A stretch of 64,000 nucleotides of DNA from Sphingomonadales bacterium UBA2683 (GTDB taxonomy: Bacteria > Pseudomonadota > Alphaproteobacteria > Sphingomonadales > Sphingomonadaceae): positions 1-64,000 of the forward strand of contig DELZ01000004.1 of assembly GCA_002354635.1 (NCBI GenBank), in the 5' to 3' direction. A program made the position numbers and the translations under genes. The notes beneath the pieces are model-generated. The model saw only the letters and a program-made list of their open reading frames with translations. It was not told where the DNA came from and searched no databases. This document shows positions 34,660-41,762 of this stretch, piece by piece; within the stretch, counting starts at the first letter, position 1, and each line of letters opens with the position of its first letter.

Positions 34660-36217
34660 GGACGGTCAGAACGAGGAGAGTGGTCTGTCACTTCGCTGGT
34701 CGGCCCGGCTCTCTCTCACTACCCGCATATTGGTCGTCAATGTTCTGGCGATTGCGTTGCTGGCCGGCGGTCTGTTCTATCTCAACAATTACCGTGACCG
34801 GCTGACCGAAGAGCGTCTGGCACAGGCAAGGGTGCAGTTGACGATCATGGCGGATGCCCTGTCCGCCGGAGACGTGCAGTATAAAAAGTCGCTAATCCGC
34901 AGATTTTCCAATCATCTCGGTGCGAGATTGCGGCTTTATGCTCCGGATGGCACAAAAATCATCGACAGTTTCTCGCTGGCGGCCCCGACCTATGAATTTG
35001 TCGATCCGGAAACCGAGCCCTTGCGCAAGGACGCGGCCCGCCTTTTGGACCGGACCATAGAAAATTTCGTTTTCAGCGCGCCGATCCCGTATTTTAGCGA
35101 GCCCGCCGATGACATTCTCGGCGAATGGCCCGAGCTGATCGCCGCCGGCAATGCGTCACGTGCGGTCAGTTCGGTCAGTCTGGCACCGGACCGGACACCG
35201 GTCATCGTTGCCGGCAAATCGCTTCCGGATGGCACCGGGACGATCCTTCTGACCGCGAACGCACGCGATATTACCCGGATCGTCAGGGCCGAACGCACCA
35301 GCGTGCTGCTCGTCATACTGGTTGCCGCAACGGTATCCATTCTTCTATCGCTTTTTCTGGCCCGAACAATTGTCCGGCCCATCAGAAAATTGGCCCGGGC
35401 AGCTTTGCGCGTAAGGATGGGACACTCGGACGAGATCGCCATACCGAGAATGCCCGGCCGGCGCGATGAAATCGGCCAGCTGAGCCGGGCCCTGTCCGAT
35501 ATGAGTGCAGCCCTGCGCGACCGTATCAATGCCACCGAGGCATTTGCAGCCGACGTCAGCCATGAAATCAAAAATCCCCTCGCCTCGCTTCGCTCCGCGC
35601 TGGAGGGGCTGGAGAGGGTCGATGAGCCGGAGTTGCAGAAGCAGCTGCTTGATGTCGCCAATGACGATGTTCGCCGCATTGACCGGCTGATCAATGACAT
35701 ATCCGATGCCTCGCGGGTTGACGCCGAACTGGCCCGGGCCAAGTTCGAACCGATTGATATCGGCAATATGCTCGAGCAGCTGCTCGCCGCGCGCGAACAA
35801 CGGGCCTCCAACCTCGGTGTGCATATCGCCTTTGCCCGACCGGCAAAAGATGTCGCCAGAGTGATGGGAGACGGTGGTCGCCTCGAGCGGGTGTTCAGCA
35901 ACCTTCTGGATAACGCCGTATCCTTTTCACCCGATGGCGGTCTGGTCGAGATACTGGCAACGCCGGACGGCGATGAAATCGTCATCCATGTCGCCGATCA
36001 GGGACCGGGTGTTGGCCCGGAACAGCGCGAGGAGATATTCCAGCGTTTTCATTCTGCCCGCCCCGAAGGGGAAGCCTTTGGCAAGCACAGCGGTTTGGGA
36101 CTGGCAATCGCCAAAACGATCGTCGAAGGTCATCAGGGCACGATCCACATTCTGGATCGTCCGGGTGGTCAATCGGGTGCCTGTTTTGAGATTCGTCTGC
36201 CGAAAGCACCGGAATGA
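34631..36217 (+). CDS. chvG: Sensor histidine kinase ChvG
   Basis: The 528-residue membrane kinase starts inside chvI. Transmembrane helix 1 is near residues 29-52 (ILVVNVLAIALLAGGLFYL), a periplasmic stimulus-sensing domain follows, and helix 2 (TSVLLVILVAATVSILLSLF) leads to a HAMP domain (ARTIVRPIRKLARAALRV). The H-box is ADVSHEIKNPLAS with phospho-acceptor His311. The ATPase has N box SNLLDNAVSFSP, G1 DQGPGV and G2 HSGLGLAIA. It overlaps hprK by four bases (ATGA). Confidence 0.95.
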   Translation: MEPDIATPNKDGQNEESGLSLRWSARLSLTTRILVVNVLAIALLAGGLFYLNNYRDRLTEERLAQARVQLTIMADALSAGDVQYKKSLIRRFSNHLGARLRLYAPDGTKIIDSFSLAAPTYEFVDPETEPLRKDAARLLDRTIENFVFSAPIPYFSEPADDILGEWPELIAAGNASRAVSSVSLAPDRTPVIVAGKSLPDGTGTILLTANARDITRIVRAERTSVLLVILVAATVSILLSLFLARTIVRPIRKLARAALRVRMGHSDEIAIPRMPGRRDEIGQLSRALSDMSAALRDRINATEAFAADVSHEIKNPLASLRSALEGLERVDEPELQKQLLDVANDDVRRIDRLINDISDASRVDAELARAKFEPIDIGNMLEQLLAAREQRASNLGVHIAFARPAKDVARVMGDGGRLERVFSNLLDNAVSFSPDGGLVEILATPDGDEIVIHVADQGPGVGPEQREEIFQRFHSARPEGEAFGKHSGLGLAIAKTIVEGHQGTIHILDRPGGQSGACFEIRLPKAPE

Positions 36218-36669
36218 TGACCGATTCCGGAGACAATAACCGGGCCACACTGCACGCCACCGCCGTCGCTATCGCCGGCGCGGGTGTCCTGATACGCGGG
36301 GCTTCCGGTTCCGGAAAATCCGATCTTGCCTTGCGGTTGATCGACCGGGGGGCAACGCTGATCAGCGATGACCAGGTTGATATTGTTCGCGATGACAAGG
36401 ATTTGTTGCTTAGCCCCCCTGCTCGGCTCGCGGGAAAATTGGAGATTCGGTCGCTAGGCATATGCGAACAAGAGTTTCTGTCCGGCGTGGAGCTAAAACT
36501 GGTTGTGGACCTGAAACATCACCCCGACCGCTTCCCCTTCGACAATCAAGTTATGAATTTGCTGGGAATAAAGGTACCATCCTGTACATTGGACGCTATG
36601 GAATCGAGCGCAGCAATCAAGGCGGAATGGGCCTTGCAACGCACAATGCAGGGCGCAAGAACATCATGA
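36214..36669 (+). CDS. hprK: HPr kinase/phosphorylase, short alphaproteobacterial form
   Basis: At 151 residues this is only the catalytic domain; the N-terminal domain of Gram-positive HprK is absent, as usual in alphaproteobacteria. Walker A is RGASGSGKSDLALRL, followed by LISDDQVDI. The signature loop is present as RSLGI. It phosphorylates a serine of HPr and links carbon status to PTS regulation. Its stop lies three bases beyond the rapZ start, so the genes are coupled. Confidence 0.92.
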   Translation: MMTDSGDNNRATLHATAVAIAGAGVLIRGASGSGKSDLALRLIDRGATLISDDQVDIVRDDKDLLLSPPARLAGKLEIRSLGICEQEFLSGVELKLVVDLKHHPDRFPFDNQVMNLLGIKVPSCTLDAMESSAAIKAEWALQRTMQGARTS

Positions 36670-37601
36670 GCAAGAAGCTTGTCAAACCCGTCCTGCTGAT
36701 GACCGGCCTGTCCGGAGCCGGCAAATCTACGGCCTTGAAAACACTGGAAGACATAGGGTGGGAGACGGTGGACAATTTCCCGTTCCGGTTGATTGAGCGC
36801 CTGCTCGACACACCCCCATCCACGTCCCGGGGCGACAGCGATCCACCCTTGGCGCTGGGATTCGACAGCCGCACGCGAGGTTTTGATCCCGACAAGCTGA
36901 TCAAAAGCATCAAGCGTCTGCAAAAAAAGCAGGATTATCTGATTTCGACCCTTTACCTGGATTGCGCCGGTGGCGAACTGGAACGGCGCTACAGTGAGAC
37001 GCGCCGGCGCCATCCGCTCGCGCTCGATCGTCCGGCGAAGCAGGGCATCGCATTGGAACGAACATTGCTCGCCCCCTTCCGTCGCTGGGCCGATCGTGTC
37101 ATCGACACCACCGACCTGACCGCGAACGACCTGCAGCGTGAAATCCGGGAACATTTCATACTGGACAGGGATGCCGTGACAACGGTCACCCTTACCAGCT
37201 TCGGTTTCTCCCGGGGCCTTCCCAATAATATTGACCTGCTGTTCGATGTCCGCTTTCTCGCCAACCCGTTCTGGGAACCGAAACTCAAGCTGATGACCGG
37301 TCTCGATCCGGTGGTGGAAGATTATATCAGCAAGGATCCCGCCTATGCGGAAAGCATTGAAAAGATTCTCGATATGCTCAAATTCCTGATTCCCCGCTAC
37401 CAGGATGCTGGCAAGGCCTATGTCAATATCGGTATTGGTTGCACCGGTGGACGACACAGATCGGTACATGTTGCCGAGCGCCTGAGCAAAGACTTGCGCG
37501 CCGCCGGCTTTTCCCCCAATGTCCTGCATCGCAATTTGGCTTCGAGGCCGATGGAAGCGCTGGAATCTATGCAAAAATTAAACGGGGACAGGGGAATTTA
37601 A
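36666..37601 (+). CDS. rapZ: RNase adapter protein RapZ
   Basis: ATG 36666 gives 311 residues starting MSKKLVKPVLLMTGLSGAGK; the longer frame to 36462 lies inside hprK and is rejected. It has Walker A GLSGAGKST, Walker B-like DCAGGELERRY and the C-terminal domain with GIGCTGGRHRSVHVAERL. RapZ-type (YvcJ) proteins bind nucleotides and small RNAs or UDP-GlcNAc to adjust envelope precursor supply. The gene overlaps hprK by four bases. Confidence 0.95.
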   Translation: MSKKLVKPVLLMTGLSGAGKSTALKTLEDIGWETVDNFPFRLIERLLDTPPSTSRGDSDPPLALGFDSRTRGFDPDKLIKSIKRLQKKQDYLISTLYLDCAGGELERRYSETRRRHPLALDRPAKQGIALERTLLAPFRRWADRVIDTTDLTANDLQREIREHFILDRDAVTTVTLTSFGFSRGLPNNIDLLFDVRFLANPFWEPKLKLMTGLDPVVEDYISKDPAYAESIEKILDMLKFLIPRYQDAGKAYVNIGIGCTGGRHRSVHVAERLSKDLRAAGFSPNVLHRNLASRPMEALESMQKLNGDRGI

Positions 37602-37606
37602 TCGGG

Positions 37607-38011
37607 ATGATTGGATTGGTTCTCGTGACACACGGGCATCTGGCAACCGAGTTTGTCATTGCCATGGAGCATGTCGTCGGCCCGCAAAAGGCAATTGCCG
37701 CGATCGGGATCGGTGCGCGTGACGATATGGAAGAACGCCGTCAGGAAATCGCGGATTGTGTCGCAAAGGTGGATTCCGGAGAAGGCGTTATCATTTTGAC
37801 CGACCTGTTTGGCGGCACCCCGTCCAATCTGGCCATTTCCCTGATGGAAAAGGGCAAGGTAGAAGTCATCGCCGGGGTCAATCTGCCAATGCTTATCCGC
37901 CTCGACGGGGCACGCAAATCGATGGATGTTGTTTCTGCCATCGCTGCAGCCAAGGAAGCCGGTCAGAAATATATCAGCGTCGCTTCTGAAATATTGGGTA
38001 GCGATGCATGA
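37607..38011 (+). CDS. PTS IIA component, mannose family
   Basis: A 134-residue EIIA-Man domain. The phospho-accepting histidine is in LVTHGHLATEF and the signature LTDLFGGTPSNLA follows. No IIB, IIC or IID permease genes are nearby, so this is a regulatory rather than sugar-transport PTS, as in other alphaproteobacteria. ATG 37607 follows rapZ by five bases with GGGG upstream. It overlaps the HPr gene in ATGA. Confidence 0.93.
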   Translation: MIGLVLVTHGHLATEFVIAMEHVVGPQKAIAAIGIGARDDMEERRQEIADCVAKVDSGEGVIILTDLFGGTPSNLAISLMEKGKVEVIAGVNLPMLIRLDGARKSMDVVSAIAAAKEAGQKYISVASEILGSDA

Positions 38012-38286
38012 GCGAATTTCGCAAAACCGTCGAGATCACAAATAGCCGGGGACTGCACGCCAGAGCGAGCGCCAAATTCGTTACCTATGTCAGCAAATTG
38101 CCCGATGGTGTCATTGTCAGGGTGGCGAAAGACGGCACCGAGGTGACAGGAACATCGATCATGGGCCTGATGATGCTCGGGGCCGCCAAGGGCGACAGTA
38201 TCGAGATCATCGTGAGCGGCAGCAACGCCGAGAGCGCGCTCGAAAAAATGGCAGGTCTGGTCTTCGACGGCTTCGGCGAAGACTGA
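38008..38286 (+). CDS. Phosphocarrier protein HPr
   Basis: Ninety-two residues of the HPr/NPr family. The active histidine lies in NSRGLHARASAKF and the regulatory serine, target of HprK, in VTGTSIMGLMML. It passes phosphate to the EIIA-Man protein encoded just upstream. Together with hprK it makes a complete serine/histidine control pair; enzyme I is not in the window. Confidence 0.94.
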   Translation: MSEFRKTVEITNSRGLHARASAKFVTYVSKLPDGVIVRVAKDGTEVTGTSIMGLMMLGAAKGDSIEIIVSGSNAESALEKMAGLVFDGFGED

Positions 38287-38290
38287 CCCC

Positions 38291-39094
38291 ATGCGCCACC
38301 AGATTACCGGCTTTTCCAATCCGACGATAAAGCGGCTACGCAGCCTGCGCGAGAAAAAACATCGCAAACGCGAAGGACTGTTCCTCGCCGAAGGTCTGCG
38401 GATATTGACCGAAGCACTGGACAGCGGCAGAACCCCGAAAATTCTGGTGGTGGTCGAGGGTACCGAGCTGCACCCGCTCGCCCAGAAAATAGAGCAGGCC
38501 ACGGTTGCCGCCGGTGGCGATGTCATCGAAACCAGCGAAGCGATCATTGCCAAGCTGTCCGGCAAGTCCAACCCGCAGTCAATCATCGGCATCTACCCCG
38601 ATCACCCGGTCCCGCTCGACGAGCTCGATCGCTCCGCGGCCAATATCTGGCTGGTGGCGCAGGCGCTGCGCGACCCCGGCAATCTTGGCACGATATTGCG
38701 CACCGGCGACGCGGTCGGCGCTGGCGGCCTGATCCTGATCGACGATTGCGTCGACCCCTATTCGGTAGAGGCAGTGCGCGCCAGCATGGGCGCAATCTTC
38801 ACCCAGACAGTCAGCCAGGCGCGCTGGCCGGAATTCCTGTCCTGGTTGCGCAGCGGGCCGGGCGAACTAGTCGGCACCAGCCTCAACACCGACAAGGACT
38901 ATCAGGCGGTGCGTTACAGGGCACCAACTTTCCTGCTGATCGGCAATGAAGCGCAGGGATTACCGGAAGAATATGAAGCGGACTGTGACACGCTGGTCAA
39001 AATGCCGATGATGGGCAAGGCCGACAGCCTGAACGCCGCCGTGGCGGCCTCGGTCATGGCCTATGAAGTACTGAACCAGAACCGCCAGAGATAG
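38291..39094 (+). CDS. TrmH/SpoU-family RNA 2'-O-methyltransferase
   Basis: The 267-residue protein has an N-terminal substrate-binding domain (NPTIKRLRSLREKKHRKREG) and the three SPOUT motifs: NLGTILRTGDAVGAGGL, IGNEAQGLPEEYE and MPMMGKADSLNAAVAASVM. It uses SAM to methylate a ribose in tRNA or rRNA; the N-terminal pattern suggests an rRNA target such as RlmB-like or YsgA-like enzymes. Starts four bases after the HPr gene. Confidence 0.92.
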   Translation: MRHQITGFSNPTIKRLRSLREKKHRKREGLFLAEGLRILTEALDSGRTPKILVVVEGTELHPLAQKIEQATVAAGGDVIETSEAIIAKLSGKSNPQSIIGIYPDHPVPLDELDRSAANIWLVAQALRDPGNLGTILRTGDAVGAGGLILIDDCVDPYSVEAVRASMGAIFTQTVSQARWPEFLSWLRSGPGELVGTSLNTDKDYQAVRYRAPTFLLIGNEAQGLPEEYEADCDTLVKMPMMGKADSLNAAVAASVMAYEVLNQNRQR

Positions 39095-39144
39095 CTTGGT
39101 GTTCCTGCCCTCTCTATGATAGCTTTGCGTCGGAGGGGAATATC

Positions 39145-39552
39145 ATGAAAAAAACCATAGCATTGTCATCGCTTGCCGCACTGACGCTCACAGCCTGCGG
39201 AGAACCGGCAGAAAAACCGGTCATCGAGGAAAAACTGGGCGACTATTCCGCTCTCGGCACCGAACCGGGATGGGCGGTCGAGATCAAGGACGACGAGATC
39301 GCCTTTTCCTCGCAGAACGGCAAGGATTTCAAATTGCCGGTGGAACGGATGAAGAAAACAGACAGCGGCTGGGATGTCCGGGGCTTTTCCGATACCGACA
39401 ACATCAACATTCATATCACCAGCGACCAGCAATGCAGCGACGGCATGAGCGATCGCAGCTACGCCGATACGGTTAAGGTGGAAGCGAGCGAAGTCGGTAC
39501 GATAAACGGTTGCGGCGGGGCGGTGACCGAAGGTCCGGACGGCCCGCCCTAG
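39145..39552 (+). CDS. Small lipoprotein, COG3650-like
   Basis: A 135-residue secreted protein with a lipoprotein signal MKKTIALSSLAALTLTACGE (lipobox LTAC). The mature part contains ALGTEPGWAVEI, typical of COG3650/MliC-neighbour envelope proteins, and two cysteines (QCSDGM and NGCGG) that may form a disulfide. Function unknown. A GGAGGGG-like ribosome-binding site precedes the ATG. Confidence 0.8.
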   Translation: MKKTIALSSLAALTLTACGEPAEKPVIEEKLGDYSALGTEPGWAVEIKDDEIAFSSQNGKDFKLPVERMKKTDSGWDVRGFSDTDNINIHITSDQQCSDGMSDRSYADTVKVEASEVGTINGCGGAVTEGPDGPP

Positions 39553-39555
39553 TTT

Positions 39556-40893
39556 CTATTCCGCCGCCTCGTCGCTGATCTCGCGATCATCCTCGATCAG
39601 CCTTTCGGTCACCGAGTCGCTATAGCGGGGCAGCGCCTCGATCTCCGGGACGGGTTCGAGTTCCTTCTTGCCGGTCTCGATCTGCAGTTCGGCGAATTTG
39701 CGGCCGGTGGCCATCACGTTGCGCTCGAAGCTGCCGACGAACTTGTTGTAATTGCCGACCGCGCTGCCCAGCCCCGAACCCATCCTTTTCAGATGTTCGC
39801 CGGCGACCGCCAGACGGTCATACATTTCTTTTCCGAGCTGCCCGATCTGCTTGGCTTCAGCCGCCATCTTTTCCTGCCGCCAGACGCCGGCGACGGTCCG
39901 CGCGATCGCCACCAGATTGGTCGGCGTCGCCAGCAGCACCTTCTTCTCGAACGCATGGTCCCACAAAGTCGGTTCATGCTCCAGCGCAGCGGCGAGGAAA
40001 TGCTCGCCGGGCACGAACATGATCACATAATCGGGCGCGTCCTCGAACTGGTCCCAATAGGCCTTCTTCGACAGGCCATCGATATGCGCCTTCATGCTGT
40101 TGCAGTGGCGCGCCATGGCAAAGCTGCGCGCGGCCTCGTCATCCGCCTCGAAGGCGTCCTGATAATCGTTGAGCGAGACCTTGGCATCGATCACCAGCTT
40201 GCGCCCACCGGGCACATTGATCACCGCATCGGGACGCAGGCGCCCTTCGTCGGTATCGATGCTCTGCTCGGTCACAAAATCGGTATGTTCGGACAGGCCG
40301 CAAGTCTCGAGAACATTCTTGAGCTGCTGCTCACCCCAGCGTCCGCGCGACTTGGGCGCATTGCGGAGCGAATTCACCAGTCGCGCCGCTTCCTGCTGTA
40401 CCCGGTCCTGCCCCTGCCGGACCTGTTCAATGGTGGCGGTGATCCCGGCATAGGATTCGGTCCGTTCCTTCTCGATCTTAGTGATCGAGGCTTCATAGGT
40501 CGCCAGCCGTTCGTGCACCGGCTGCAGCAATTTGGCGATCTTCTCGCCACCCTTTTCATTGGCCTGGTCAAAGCGCTGGTCGGCGCGTTCGAGAAACTGA
40601 CGCTGGGCAGTTTCCAGCATTTTCGCACCAATTTCGGAAAATTGCGCCGACAACGCCTCTTTTGCTTCCAGCAACTGCTGCATCTGCTTGTCATGATTGC
40701 GCGCATCGGCCTGCAACGCCGCCAGTTCGGTTTTCGCCGCATCGCGCTCATCGCGGACGCCATCCAGCGTGATCCGCAGCGCATCGGTCGCCTGAGCCGC
40801 GTCCTTCACCGGCTTCCCGCCGATGAACCAGCCGAGCGCCAGACCGCCCAGGAGAGCGAAGACGATGGCGATAATGGTGATGACAGGGTCCAA
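39556..40893 (-). CDS. rmuC: DNA recombination protein RmuC
   Basis: A 445-residue protein anchored by an N-terminal transmembrane helix (VITIIAIVFALLGGLALGWF), followed by a long coiled coil (about 40-175) and the RmuC nuclease-like domain with RGRWGEQQLKNVLE, DAVINVPGGRKLVIDAKVSL and ALEHEPTLWDHAFEKKVLLA. The D...DAK pattern matches a PD-(D/E)XK-type core. RmuC limits DNA inversion and has recently been linked with defence against mobile elements in some bacteria. Confidence 0.93.
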   Translation of the reverse strand: MDPVITIIAIVFALLGGLALGWFIGGKPVKDAAQATDALRITLDGVRDERDAAKTELAALQADARNHDKQMQQLLEAKEALSAQFSEIGAKMLETAQRQFLERADQRFDQANEKGGEKIAKLLQPVHERLATYEASITKIEKERTESYAGITATIEQVRQGQDRVQQEAARLVNSLRNAPKSRGRWGEQQLKNVLETCGLSEHTDFVTEQSIDTDEGRLRPDAVINVPGGRKLVIDAKVSLNDYQDAFEADDEAARSFAMARHCNSMKAHIDGLSKKAYWDQFEDAPDYVIMFVPGEHFLAAALEHEPTLWDHAFEKKVLLATPTNLVAIARTVAGVWRQEKMAAEAKQIGQLGKEMYDRLAVAGEHLKRMGSGLGSAVGNYNKFVGSFERNVMATGRKFAELQIETGKKELEPVPEIEALPRYSDSVTERLIEDDREISDEAAE

Positions 40894-40967
40894 AATGACT
40901 CTCTTTCCGGTAAGAACGAAAAGAGAACCTAGAAGCGTTTATTGGAATAGGCAATACTCGTCACAAT

Positions 40968-41058
40968 CGTCATCCTGAACTTGTTTCGGGATCCATTTAT
41001 CCACACGAGGTGTCGGCAATTGCCCAACTGTGGATGCCGAAACAAATTCAGCATGACG
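40968..41058. repeat. Intergenic inverted-repeat element
   Basis: CGTCATCCTGAACTTGTTTC (40968 on) is the near-perfect reverse complement of GAAACAAATTCAGCATGACG (ending 41058). The arms bracket a GGATCCA/TGTGGATG inner pair, so the 91 bases can fold into a long hairpin. Similar CGTCATCCTGAAC-type palindromic elements are widespread in proteobacterial intergenic regions. It lies between rmuC and def and may act as a transcript-end structure. Confidence 0.75.
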
Positions 41059-41071
41059 AAATGAGCAAGCC

Positions 41072-41638
41072 TTAAGCCGCGATCCCGTGTTCCTTGCGCA
41101 GCTTCGCCAGCTTCTTGAGCACCATCTGCCGCTTCAGCCGCGACAGATGATCGATGAACAGGATCCCTTCAAGATGGTCCATCTCGTGCTGCAGACAGGT
41201 CGCGAGCAAGCCCTCGATCTGCTCTTCATATTGTTTGCCGTCCTCGTCCTGCCAACGTGCGGTAATCGTGGCGGGGCGTTCGACCTCGGCATATTGGTCG
41301 GGCACCGAAAGACAGCCTTCGCTGTAGATATTCAGATCCTCGGACGGATCGAGAATCTCCGGATTGATGAACACCCGAGGATCGTTGATCACGCCATGGT
41401 CATGATCGCAATGTTCGCCATGTTCATGTTCATGCGGGGCCGGTTCCTGCAGATCGATCACCAGCACGCGCTTGGGCACACCGACCTGGATCGCGGCCAG
41501 CCCGATGCCCGGCGCGTCATACATCGTTTCGAACATGTCCTTGACCAGCGTTTTCAGTTCGTCGTCAAACACCGTCACGGGTTCGGAAACAGTTTTCAGG
41601 CGCGGATCAGGCACCTCGAGGATCGGTAATATAGCCAT
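41072..41638 (-). CDS. def: Peptide deformylase with His-rich insertion
   Basis: The 188-residue enzyme removes the N-formyl group from new proteins. All three motifs are present: GIGLAAIQVG (44-53), EGCLSVP with metal ligand Cys109, and QHEMDHLEG with ligands His151 and His155. Between the conserved VLVIDLQ and the NPEIL strand is an extra loop, residues 65-82 (HEHEHGEHCDHDHG), with six histidines that ordinary deformylases lack. Metal buffering or an accidental low-complexity expansion are possible explanations. fmt, its usual partner, lies 3.6 kb away. Confidence 0.95.
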   Translation of the reverse strand: MAILPILEVPDPRLKTVSEPVTVFDDELKTLVKDMFETMYDAPGIGLAAIQVGVPKRVLVIDLQEPAPHEHEHGEHCDHDHGVINDPRVFINPEILDPSEDLNIYSEGCLSVPDQYAEVERPATITARWQDEDGKQYEEQIEGLLATCLQHEMDHLEGILFIDHLSRLKRQMVLKKLAKLRKEHGIAA

Positions 41639-41698
41639 GGTCCAAATTTAGGGATTCCGGCGGGATTCGTCAAGCTGCTCGCCCCCCTGCCCAGGCAA

Positions 41699-41735
41699 AG
41701 AAAAAGGCGTGCGATCCCTTTGGAACCGCACGCCT
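41699..41735 (-). terminator. Rho-independent terminator of the second TonB receptor
   Basis: On the minus strand AGGCGTGCG...CGCACGCCT forms a nine-pair stem with a 13-base loop followed by TTTTT. It lies 28 bases past the receptor stop codon. Confidence 0.85.
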
Positions 41736-41762
41736 CGTTGTAATCGGAGTCTGTGGCTGGAT

